In this document: positions 9,654 through 17,816 of the stretch, one piece after another
Layout: the number at the start of each line of letters is the position of its first letter
Position numbering within the stretch: position 1 is the stretch's first letter
Assembly: GCA_027493525.1 (NCBI GenBank)
Contig: JAOSKN010000002.1
Coordinates: 2,203,326 to 2,267,325, forward strand
DNA length: 64,000 nt
From: Planctomycetota bacterium
GTDB lineage: Bacteria > Planctomycetota > SZUA-567 > H5-PLA8
Reading direction: 5' to 3'
Program-made: the position numbers and the translations under genes
Notes under the pieces: model-generated
Database searches by the model: none
The model's input: only the letters and a program-made list of their open reading frames with translations
What the model was told of the DNA's origin: nothing

Positions 9654-10658
9654 CTATTCTAACTTGAGCGTTTTGGCGATGCCCTCGAAAACGGGCTTGA
9701 AGCTTTCAGCCTGTTCGGTGACGGAGACGAAGGTGAGCGCGACCCCTTCGGTCCCGCGAACCGCACAGTAGCCGATCACGGTCAGATTCAACGTGCCCAT
9801 GCGCCCGGCGTACTCGATCCGATACAGCGTCTTGCCGTCCAAGGTCACCGGCCCGTGCCCGAGAGCCTTGAACTCGACGAGCTGCTTGGCGCCCATGAAG
9901 AGCCAGGTCTTGCCGTACTCGGCGGCGTTCATCTCGACGGGGAGCGCCTGGACGACGAGGTTGAGGTTCTCGCGGTAGCCGTCTTTGGCGTCCAGCGCGG
10001 GGCTCATGGCGGTGAGCAGCGTGTCGCCGGCTCCTTCCTTGCGCTCCCAGGAGCGCGGCAGTTCGAGTCCGACGCGGCGCGCCTCGTTGCGCCACGGCGC
10101 GGGCCGGTCGTCGCTGGCGAGGAGCACCTGCCGAACCTTCGCGTAGTTCGCCAGCCAGGCGGCCTTCACGTCCGCCGCGACGCCCTGCGCGTCGAGGAGC
10201 TTCTCGAAGAGGGCCGTGAGCGCGTTCCACTCCTTGTCGGAGGGATCGAGTTCCTTGTAGAGCGGGGCGAGGGGCGCGCCGGTGTAGCGCTCGGGACCGC
10301 CGGCCATCGCGCAGAGCAGGTTCGTGAGCTGGAACTGCAGGTGGGGCCTGGAGGCCTCCGCCAGGGCCTTCTTGAGCGCCGGGTGGGCGGCAAGAACGGG
10401 GTCGGCCTCGACGGCCGCCAGCAGCGCCACGGTAATTACGGCGATCTTGCTCGAACCGCCCAGGGCCGCGTAGATGCTGGCGGGTTGCTTCTCGTCGGGA
10501 GGATCGTTGGGTTCGTCGGGGCTGGGTTCGGCCTTGGGCGCGGGAGCTTCCTTCGGGACCGGCGCCGGCGTGGGGGCAGGCGCGGCCTCGCCGGCCGAGA
10601 CGAGACCAGGAGCCAAGGCCACAGCCAAGATGAGACAGGGAATGGCGGAACGATTCAC
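9654..10658 (-). CDS. Exported truncated-haemoglobin-like / DcrB-like fusion protein
   Basis: Exported protein of 334 residues: signal peptide 1-22, Pro-rich linker 24-60, then two domains. Residues about 61-182 align by eye with group I truncated haemoglobins: SIYAALGG opens it, LTNLLCAMAGGPERYTGAP matches the E-F region, and the final helix ends at VRQVLL. At the proximal (F8) position, five residues after YTGAP-L, a Tyr (Tyr134) stands where haem-binding members have His, and the B10 Tyr is also lost. Residues about 195-334 resemble DcrB/PsbP-type periplasmic domains (TLDGKTLYRIEYAGRMGTLN, SFKPVFEGIAKTLKLE). Haem binding is therefore doubtful or unusual. The next gene encodes a HEAT lipoprotein. 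Confidence 0.7.
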   Translation of the reverse strand: MNRSAIPCLILAVALAPGLVSAGEAAPAPTPAPVPKEAPAPKAEPSPDEPNDPPDEKQPASIYAALGGSSKIAVITVALLAAVEADPVLAAHPALKKALAEASRPHLQFQLTNLLCAMAGGPERYTGAPLAPLYKELDPSDKEWNALTALFEKLLDAQGVAADVKAAWLANYAKVRQVLLASDDRPAPWRNEARRVGLELPRSWERKEGAGDTLLTAMSPALDAKDGYRENLNLVVQALPVEMNAAEYGKTWLFMGAKQLVEFKALGHGPVTLDGKTLYRIEYAGRMGTLNLTVIGYCAVRGTEGVALTFVSVTEQAESFKPVFEGIAKTLKLE

Positions 10659-10670
10659 GAATCGAGCTCC

Positions 10671-10701
10671 AAAAAGAGGGGAACCGCGAGCGGTTCCCCT
10701 C
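10671..10701 (-). terminator. Intrinsic terminator / possible leader attenuator
   Basis: Perfect 11-bp stem GAGGGGAACCG / CGGTTCCCCTC with a 4-base loop. On the minus strand it is followed by five T. It lies downstream of the fibre-like gene and only 18 bases before the ATG of the globin-like gene. The Shine-Dalgarno-like GGAGC follows the T run directly. Confidence 0.85.
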
Positions 10702-10727
10702 GTAAGAATGCGACTGCCCCATCATTC

Positions 10728-12321
10728 TCAGTTGGCTGAACGTGCGACTTCGATCCACTGCGCGCCGTTGAAGACGACCGTAAGCGTATCGTCAGCGTTC
10801 CCGTTGAACGCGGCGCTCAAGCTGAAGTTCCCTGCGTCAGCGACCTGAACGCTGGTGGTCCCGGCGCCCGCGACGATGGTAACGACTTGGCCGGCGATGC
10901 CGCCCGTCAGGTTGGTAACGGTCGTGTCCGCGGTGATGATCACGGCCGAGAGATTGATAACGCTGGGTGTGGCCGAAGCGCTGCTGGCGGAGTTGCCGGC
11001 GGCGCCGTCGATGGTGGTATTGGTGGCGATGGTGCCGCCCGTGGCCGCGGTACCGTTTAGGGCTACCGTGCCGCCGGTGGCGTTCACATTCACCCCACCG
11101 TTCCCGGTGGCGCTCACGTTGATCGTGCCGTTACCGGCGGTGCTGGTTACGGTGAACGTGCCGTTCTGGCTGCTGAGCGTGCCGCCGACGCCGGTGATGT
11201 TCTGTCCGCCCATGGTCAGCGCGGCGTTGGTCACGTTGAGGCCGGCCGTGGCGTTCAGGACGCGGTTGACATTCATGACTCCGGCGCCGTCCACATCCAC
11301 GACCACGTTGGTTCCGCCCGCCGTGTCGAGGGTCAGGCCCGAGTTGCCCGTCACGAAGAAGGGGTTGGTGTCGGTGCCGGTCAGGTTGCCTTCCAGCGCC
11401 AGGTTCGTCGTGCCCGCCCCGGAGGCGTTGTCGATCGTCAGCGTGACCGCGCCGGCTTGATTATAGAAGAGGCCGTCCTCGTCGAGGCTCAGGTTCGGGT
11501 TGGCCCCGGTGTTGAGCACGAGCGCGCCGGTGAAGGTGTCGCCCGCGAGGGAGGCCTTGGTGTCGGCGTAGGTCTTGTTGACGACATCGTTGGCCAGAAC
11601 GGGAGCCGCCGGCACCTGGACGCGGCCGGCCACGTTCACCAGGAGGAAGCTGCCGGTGTCCGTGGAGTTGGTAACCCGGAAGATGTCGGCCGTCGCGGCC
11701 GCGCCGGACTGGCGCACGACCAGGGAACTGGTGTCGGCCGCGCCCTGGATCGTCTGGGTGCGGGTGAAGGTCTGCACGGCGTCGAGAAGCGCGAGGTTGG
11801 CCGGGAAAAGCGCCGGGTTCAAGGTGGCTCCAACCAGGAGCGGGGTGCCGTTCAAGTCGACGCCGCCCGTGACGCTCAAGGCATCGTTCACGATCACGAT
11901 GCCCGAGCCGTTACCCATGAGGGTCAGGTCGTTGATGCCGGCCGTGGTGAGCGTCGGGGTCGCGGCGGTGGTCGGGCCCAGCGCCAGGACCGAACTCTCG
12001 TCCAGGCTGGCCAGGAGCACCGGCGTGGGACCGGCGGTGTTTCCGATGACCTGGAAGGTATTGGACCCGTTGCCGTCGTTATCGATGGTCACCGTCGCGT
12101 TGGTCGCGGAGGAGATACCGCTGACGTTGAAGCCGCCGCTGACGTTGATGCTGCCGGCGTTGATGGTGCCGGTGGTGGTCAGGTCATTCGCGCCCAAATC
12201 GATGCCGCTGGTGAAGGTGACCAAGCCATCGCCAGAGTCGCCGAGGCTGCCGTGAAGATCCAGGTTGCGGAGCAGTTCAAGATCGCCGTTCGCGGTCAGA
12301 GCCAGCAGTTGCGTGCCACCC
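10728..12321 (-). pseudogene. C-terminal part of fibre-like surface protein split by IS4-family element
   Basis: This is the 3' half of the gene whose 5' half lies at 13775-15632. The native sequence resumes at GGTQLLALTANGDLELL, right at the 11-bp target duplication, and runs about 530 residues to the stop at 10728. It is rich in Gly, Thr, Asn and Val with beta-strand repeats (ATNATVTIDNDGNGSNTFQV; GNGTINVSATGNGGVNVNAT) and ends DDTLTVVFNGAQWIEVARSAN. This resembles tail-fibre or trimeric surface proteins; NKTYADTKASLAGDTFTGAL is typical of phage tail-fibre repeats. An open frame into the IS could give it a new start at 12470, but that product has no signal peptide. Confidence 0.8.
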
Positions 12322-13774
12322 AATACTGTTCGGCTCAAGCCTTGCGTGGTGAGAAGGCTCGGCGAGAAGACGGTCCTGTGTGTGCCGGCAGGGCTTCGGA
12401 CTTGGGCGGCTGGAGGCGCGGCGGGTTTGCGTTGGGGCATGACGGGGCGCGGCCGGTCGTGGGGCGACACGACGGCTGCGCATTCAAGGCCGGGCGCTTT
12501 TACAGCGCTGGAGTTCCTCCTCGACGTCGCGCCACTCGGCCCAGCCCATCAGGTACAGGTGCAGCGTCGTCAGCAGGCCCTGGTGGGTTTGCGCCCGGTA
12601 TGGACGACCACCAGCAGCGTGGCGATCAGCGCGGCGTAGAACTGCAGCGCCAGGCCGTTCTCCGACTCGGCCAGCAGATGCCGGCACTTCAAGGTGTTCT
12701 TGAACCAGCGGAAAAACGTCTCGATCTGCCAGCGGTAGGCGTAGAGCGCCACCAGCAACTCCGCGTCCAGGTCGAAGCGGTCGGTCACGAGCACCCATTC
12801 CTGGTCGAGCGGTTCGTGCGCGTAGGCCGCGTGCTTGCCGCGCTTGCGCTGCGGGTGCAGGTTGCGCGGGGCCGGAGCGCGATGCCGCGCGCGGACCACG
12901 CGCACGCGCTGGCGCCGAGCCGGGTCCTTGCCCAAGTCCACGATTTCGTCGCTGACGACGCCGGCGCCGCGCGCGGCCTCGGAGCGCGCCCGCGTCTCCA
13001 CGACCGACACGCACGGGCCCTCGCGCAGGCGCATGAGGAACGAGGCTTGCGCGTCGCGAAAGGCTTGGAGCACGGAGAAGGAGAAGTAGCCGCGGTCGAG
13101 CAGGTAAAAGGCGCCGGCGAGCAGCTGCTTAGGCAGGACGTGCCGTTCGTCGGTCGCGCCTTCGGTGAAGGCCGCGTCGACGGGGACTCCGCGCAACACG
13201 TCGAAGACGAAGTGTCCTTTCAGGGCGCCTTTGCGGGCGCGGGTGAGCGGTCCGACGTACAACGCGCGCGCCATGCGCGGCAGGAGTTTCCAGAGCGAGG
13301 CGTCGGCGGCCAGCAGGCGCAGGTCTTCGGGCAGCCCTTGGGGGCGCGGCGGGGCGTCGAGCGCTTGGGCTTGACCGGCCAGTTCCAGGAAGATTCGCCG
13401 GAGCCCGTCGGGATCGAAGACGTGCGAGGCCTCGGAAAGACTGCCCAGCGAGGTGCGGTGCAGGCCCAGGTTGCGCTCGGTCCAGGGCAGGCCGGCGGCC
13501 TTGCGCCGTCCGCGCAAGGATTGCAGGACGGGGTTGTAGTAGGCCAGCAGGAGCAGGATGAGGTATTCGTCGTAATGCAGGGTGCGGTTGGGATGCGCGT
13601 GCCGTTCGCGCAGTTCGCCCAAGAGCCGGCTCAAGGGCTTGAAGAACTTGAGTCCTTGATAGCGCTCCGGGTGTTCCATGCGCTAAGCATCGGCTGGAAA
13701 AAATGAATGAAAAATAAGCGCGCTAAAAATGTTTCGAGAACGACTCACACGCAACAATCGTGCCGAACAGTATT
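12322..13774 (-). mobile_element. Complete IS4-family insertion sequence with 11-bp target duplication
   Basis: 1453 bp. The termini are AATACTGTTCGGC and its exact inverse; weaker similarity (TTGCGTG, TGAG) continues to about 31 bases. GCGTGCCACCC is duplicated at 12311-12321 and 13775-13785, within the 9-13 bp range usual for IS4-type elements. It carries one transposase gene. Intact ends and an unmutated duplication point to a recent insertion. The target is the fibre-like gene. Confidence 0.93.
12484..13679 (-). CDS. IS4-family DDE transposase (one frameshift near the C-terminus)
   Basis: DDE transposase with first Asp in LLAADASLW, second Asp in FYLLDRGYFSF and the Y-R-E-K signature of the IS4 family in YAYRWQIETFFRWFK (spacing 2-3-6 is exact). 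Read without correction it stops early at 12570 after GRKPTRAC. In the neighbouring frame the expected family C-terminus follows (LLTTLHLYLMGWAEW, ending at 12484). One extra base in the GGG at 12585-12587 would join the two. The element is therefore either recently inactivated or affected by a consensus error. Confidence 0.85.
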
Positions 13775-15632
13775 GCGTGCCACCCATGCGGTTGATGCGA
13801 AAGACCTGTTGATTGCCCGGCGACGAGCCGTTGAAGTTGAATTGGAAGAACCCGTTGCCTTGAGGGAAGGACCATTCCTGCGTGCCCGTGTCGGCGGTGA
13901 TGTTGTCCGCGAGCTTCACGCCGTCGATGCCGTCATCGGATATGTTGACAACGTCGGTAACGATGGACAAGGGCGCCGCCACATTCACAGCCAGGGGCAA
14001 TCCGGGCGCGCCGTCCAGGGGCGTGCCGCCGCTCAGGCCGTCGCCAGCGACCGTGTTCTGAATCTGGGTTGCCGTGAGCCCGCCGTTGCGCACCGTAAAG
14101 GTCAACTGGCGGATGCCGTCCACGCCGGAGCCGGGATCGAGGGTGAAGACGCGCAGCCCGTTCGTTCCGGTCAGGTTCACCGGGGTATCCCCCATAGAAT
14201 CGAACGAGAGGGCCTGGCCGTCGTCCACCGTATTGATGGGGAAAAAGCGCTTGGAGGCGTTGGTCAGGACGGTATCGAACTGCTTCAGCACGCCTTGCAC
14301 GTTGGTCACGTTGGAGTTGGTGAATTCAGGGAAGACGCCGACCAGGAAGGCCCCCGAGTCCGTGGCGTTACTGCCCGGCTCGCTCAGGAAGGTCGTGCTG
14401 GCCGTGTTGCCCACGAAGGAGACGTCCTTGCGTTCGTTGTCCAGATGGATCTCCGGCGCGGCCTTGATCCCGGTGACCGCCCCGTCGGCCAAGTCCACAG
14501 TCTGCACCTGGCCGTCCTGAATCTTGCCGGTGGTGATCGCGTTGTCGGCGATCTTGGCGGTGGTGATGGCGCTGTTGTTGATGACCAGACTGGCGTTCAA
14601 GTCCAGGGTCGCATCGCCGCCTAATGTCTTGAAATCCATCGCGGTGCCGGGGCCCTGGCCGACGATGAGCTGGCCGAGGCCGGCGCGTTCGAGCTTGGCG
14701 CGCGTCACCGAGAAGTCGATCAACTCGGCCGTCCCCACCGCGCCGGCCGTGATCGTGGTCAGGCCCGTCGGGCCAAGATTCAGGTCGCCTGTAAGCTGCT
14801 TATACTCCACATTGTTGCCAATGCCTTGCGCCACCAAGACAAAACCCGGGTCCGACTGCTGCAACTTGGCCGGGGTAATCGTGGCATTGGCGATGTCGGC
14901 GTTGAGTATCGTGCCGTCGAGAATTTTAGCGGTTGTCACCGCACCGTCGCCCAGCTTGGAGGTAGTCACCGCCAAGTCCCCGATCTTGGGGTTGGTCACC
15001 GAACCGTCCGCCAGGTCCGCCGTGGCGATGGTATTGTCGGCGATGTCCGCGCTGGTAACCGCCCCGTCCGCGATGTCCGCGCTGGTGACCGTGCCGTCCA
15101 TGATGTTCGCCGAGGTGATCGCGTTGGCGGCGATGTCCGCGGCCACGATCGTGCCGTCCTGGATTTTCGCGCTGGTCACCGCGCCATCGGCCAGGATGGA
15201 TTCCGTCACCGAGCCCGGAATCAGGTTCGGCGAGCCGATTGTAAAGACCGTCGTCATATCTTCCGCCGTCCCCTTGACTCTAAGGGTCGCGATGGCCTTC
15301 AGCACGCATTGCGGCGAGTCCGGGCCGACGATCGGAAAAGGAACGTCGTGGATGGGTTTGCGCAGCAGACCCAGATTGTTGATGGTGCCTGCGATTTCCG
15401 GGAAGGTGGCGCCCCCGTCCCGGCTCAGCCGGATCTCGCAGGAGGCAACCCGCGAATGCAACTGCACGCGGATGATCTGGTTCTGCCCCGATACGAACAC
15501 CTCGCCCCCGGTCGGGCTCAGGATGTCCACGTACGTAGGGGTCAGTGCGTGAGCGCGCTGAGAACCCATGAACAGGGCTGCGGCCACGAATCCTAGAAAG
15601 GCGACACGGTACTGACTCAAAAGCGAGTGCAT
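13775..15632 (-). pseudogene. N-terminal part of fibre-like surface protein split by IS4-family element
   Basis: Signal peptide (VAFLGFVAAALFMGSQRAHA), then a beta-sandwich-like region (about 33-130, DILSPTGGEVF; IRLSRDGGATF), then about ten 10-residue repeats of the type DGAVTSADIA (residues 135-260), then a beta-rich region. Native sequence ends at INRMGGTQ at the target duplication; the open frame runs 29 more IS-derived codons to a stop at 13683. Joined to 10728-12321 the ancestral protein would have about 1150 residues. A good Shine-Dalgarno (GGGGAGAG) precedes ATG 15632. Similar DGA(I/V)T-type repeats occur in tail fibres and cell-surface proteins; an exported surface fibre is inferred. 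A truncated product could still be secreted. Confidence 0.8.
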
Positions 15633-15944
15633 GGAGCTCTCCCCTTTTCTGACTTTGAATCCCTGGAAATTCTAAGGGGGTCAATTTAGGGGTAAAGAAG
15701 AACAGAAACAAGACCTTTCTTCTCAAGTCCATTCTCGGTTTCACGTAGGGTAAATTCTTAAAAGTACCGCTCCAAAATTCCTCGAACCATGCACAAAGAG
15801 CGAGGCTGCACCATGAGCATCTCCCGATACTGTTCGTTGAGGTAACTTCCAACTGGTCAAACGAGACATGGCGGCTACAATATATCGCAGTCGCCACTAA
15901 GTTGAAGTTGACCGCTAGGTCAGGTTTTGCCTGGGGGAAGTTTT
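15633..15944. other. Divergent intergenic region, promoters likely
   Basis: 312 bases between the fibre-like gene and the porin, visibly more AT-rich than the genes. TACAAT near 15876 could serve as -10 for the porin. The inverted repeat TGACC-gcta-GGTCA at 15909-15922 lies just before the porin ribosome binding site. No coding sequence or RNA gene was recognised. Confidence 0.4.
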
Positions 15945-17768
15945 TTGCAGAGCCGCATCGTCCGTCAGGTTCTCCTTCCGCTTAGCTTACTGGCCTGCGC
16001 GAGCTTACCGCTTGCGGCGGGTGAAGCTCCGCGCGTGGAGTCGCCTTCCAAGGTGCCTGCGGAAGTTCCGGTCCCCGAGCCCGTGGCCGATCAGGCCCCT
16101 CCCGAGGCCCCGCCCGCGCCGCCTTCTAATGCCAACGAGCCGGTAACGCGCTCCGAGTTCGAAGACCTCAAGCAGCAGAACGCCGAGCTGCGCGAGGTAA
16201 TCCGGCAGATGCTCAAGCAGAAGAGTGAAGGGCGCGAAGGCGGCGAGGACCCGGAAGTGCTCTTCTTCAAGAGCGAGAACGAGCACCTCAAAAAGGAACT
16301 CGAAGGCTACCAGCCGATCCGTGGCGCGGCCTACGTAGAGGTCGAGGAAAAGGTCGAGAACAAGTACGGCGGCGGCGACTATGAGGTCCGCACGCAGAAG
16401 GGCAAGCTGAAGATCGGCGGGCTGTTGCAGGTCTGGTTCTATTCCATTCAGAACGACAACATGGGCTGGGTGGACGCCGACGAGGTGCCCACGCCGGTCG
16501 CCGGGTTCTCCTCGAACGAGGTCCAGGACAACGACTCGTTCCGGGTGCGGCGCGCGCAATTGCGTTTCGACATGGAACTCAACGAGTACTTCAGCGCGCA
16601 CGTGATGTTCGATCCGGCGCGCGAGGCCACGTCCTTCCCGAACTTCCCCTCGAACCAGGGTACGGGCTATTCGGGCGAGAGCGACGTCCACTACAACCCC
16701 GGTCTGGCGATCGGGGACGACGGTACGGGCGCGTTCACGGCCATGCCGATCGGGAACACCCGCAACGCCGCCGTGCGCACGGGCGCGGGCGAGGCCGGGC
16801 GGCTGCTGCAGGACGCGTACATCAACCTCCATGGCTTGGCGCCGCACCACGATTTCTCGGCCGGGCAGATGCGCCGACGGATCGGCGAGGAAGGCTCGCG
16901 CAACCCCGAGGAACTGGACTTCGCCGAGCGCGCGATGATCACGCAGCCGGCGTCCGTGCGCGACCTGGGCGCGATGATCCATGGGAGCTGGTGGGACGAG
17001 CGCGTGCAGTACTGGTTCGGCGCCTTCAACGGCGCGGGGCAGGCCTTTGAGCGGCGTTACAACCGGGCCGACGACAACGATGCGAAGGATCTGCTGGCGA
17101 CGCTGATGGTCCGGCCGATCTGGGGCCAGGCCTTCTGGGGCAGCCTCGAACTGGGAGCCAGCCTGCTGTACGGGCAGGCCGGCGAGGCCGGCGCGCGGAA
17201 CTTCGACATCCCTTCCACCCTCGACGGTCTCAACCGCGGCGAGTACGCCCGCACGATGCACTACGCCTGGCTGCACTACCGTCCGGTGGGGTATCTCAGC
17301 GGCATGTGGGTGCGCGGCGAATACGGCCGCATCCGGGACCGTTTCGAACAGAACACGCTCCTGACCCTGCCTGGCACGACGAACATGCTCCCGCACGCGT
17401 TCAGCCTCGAAGGCTGGTACGCGGCGGTGGGATACAAGTTTGCCGAAAGCGTCTGGGGCGCGCGCCTGCGCGAAGGCGGCTACTTCGAGAAGCACGTGCT
17501 GGAGCCGCTGGAGTTCGTCGCCCGGTACGAGCGGATGCGCAACCTGCTCTACCAGGACGTCGTCTTCCCCGATCGCCGCCTGGACGACTTTCATACCGAC
17601 GTCATTACGCTGGGCCTGAATTACTACGTCCAGGGGCACAACGCGAAGTTCCAACTCAACTACAATATCGTCAACGAGCAGGACAAGATCGACACCGATA
17701 TCGGCCTGCGCCAGGGCCGCGAGGTCAAGAACAACAACCTCATCCTGAGCTTCCAACTCTCCTGGTAA
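15945..17768 (+). CDS. Outer-membrane porin of the phosphate-selective O/P type
   Basis: 607-residue porin. The TTG at 15945 is preferred to one at 15927 because GGGGGAAG sits right before it and the signal peptide (VLLPLSLLACASLPLAAGE) then starts normally. A Pro-rich linker and a coiled coil (about residues 70-115, SEFEDLKQQNAELREVIRQ) precede a beta-barrel of alternating strands (GKLKIGGLLQVWFYS; VRRAQLRFDMELNEYFSAHV; HTDVITLGLNYYVQGHNAKF) ending in the terminal Trp of FQLSW, as expected for BAM-assembled barrels. The coiled coil plus barrel arrangement is typical of OprO/OprP-like porins in planctomycete-type bacteria. Specificity for phosphate is not shown by the sequence. Confidence 0.85.
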   Translation: MQSRIVRQVLLPLSLLACASLPLAAGEAPRVESPSKVPAEVPVPEPVADQAPPEAPPAPPSNANEPVTRSEFEDLKQQNAELREVIRQMLKQKSEGREGGEDPEVLFFKSENEHLKKELEGYQPIRGAAYVEVEEKVENKYGGGDYEVRTQKGKLKIGGLLQVWFYSIQNDNMGWVDADEVPTPVAGFSSNEVQDNDSFRVRRAQLRFDMELNEYFSAHVMFDPAREATSFPNFPSNQGTGYSGESDVHYNPGLAIGDDGTGAFTAMPIGNTRNAAVRTGAGEAGRLLQDAYINLHGLAPHHDFSAGQMRRRIGEEGSRNPEELDFAERAMITQPASVRDLGAMIHGSWWDERVQYWFGAFNGAGQAFERRYNRADDNDAKDLLATLMVRPIWGQAFWGSLELGASLLYGQAGEAGARNFDIPSTLDGLNRGEYARTMHYAWLHYRPVGYLSGMWVRGEYGRIRDRFEQNTLLTLPGTTNMLPHAFSLEGWYAAVGYKFAESVWGARLREGGYFEKHVLEPLEFVARYERMRNLLYQDVVFPDRRLDDFHTDVITLGLNYYVQGHNAKFQLNYNIVNEQDKIDTDIGLRQGREVKNNNLILSFQLSW

Positions 17769-17816
17769 CGAAGCGGCGCCCCTTCCCTTCCGTCCGTCCC
17801 GTCGTGCGCCGGCTGC

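Noticed and set aside
11457..13706. Plus-strand open frame of 749 codons through the fibre-like gene and the IS4 transposase
   Set aside because: It is antisense to sequences with firm DDE and repeat signatures and has random composition.
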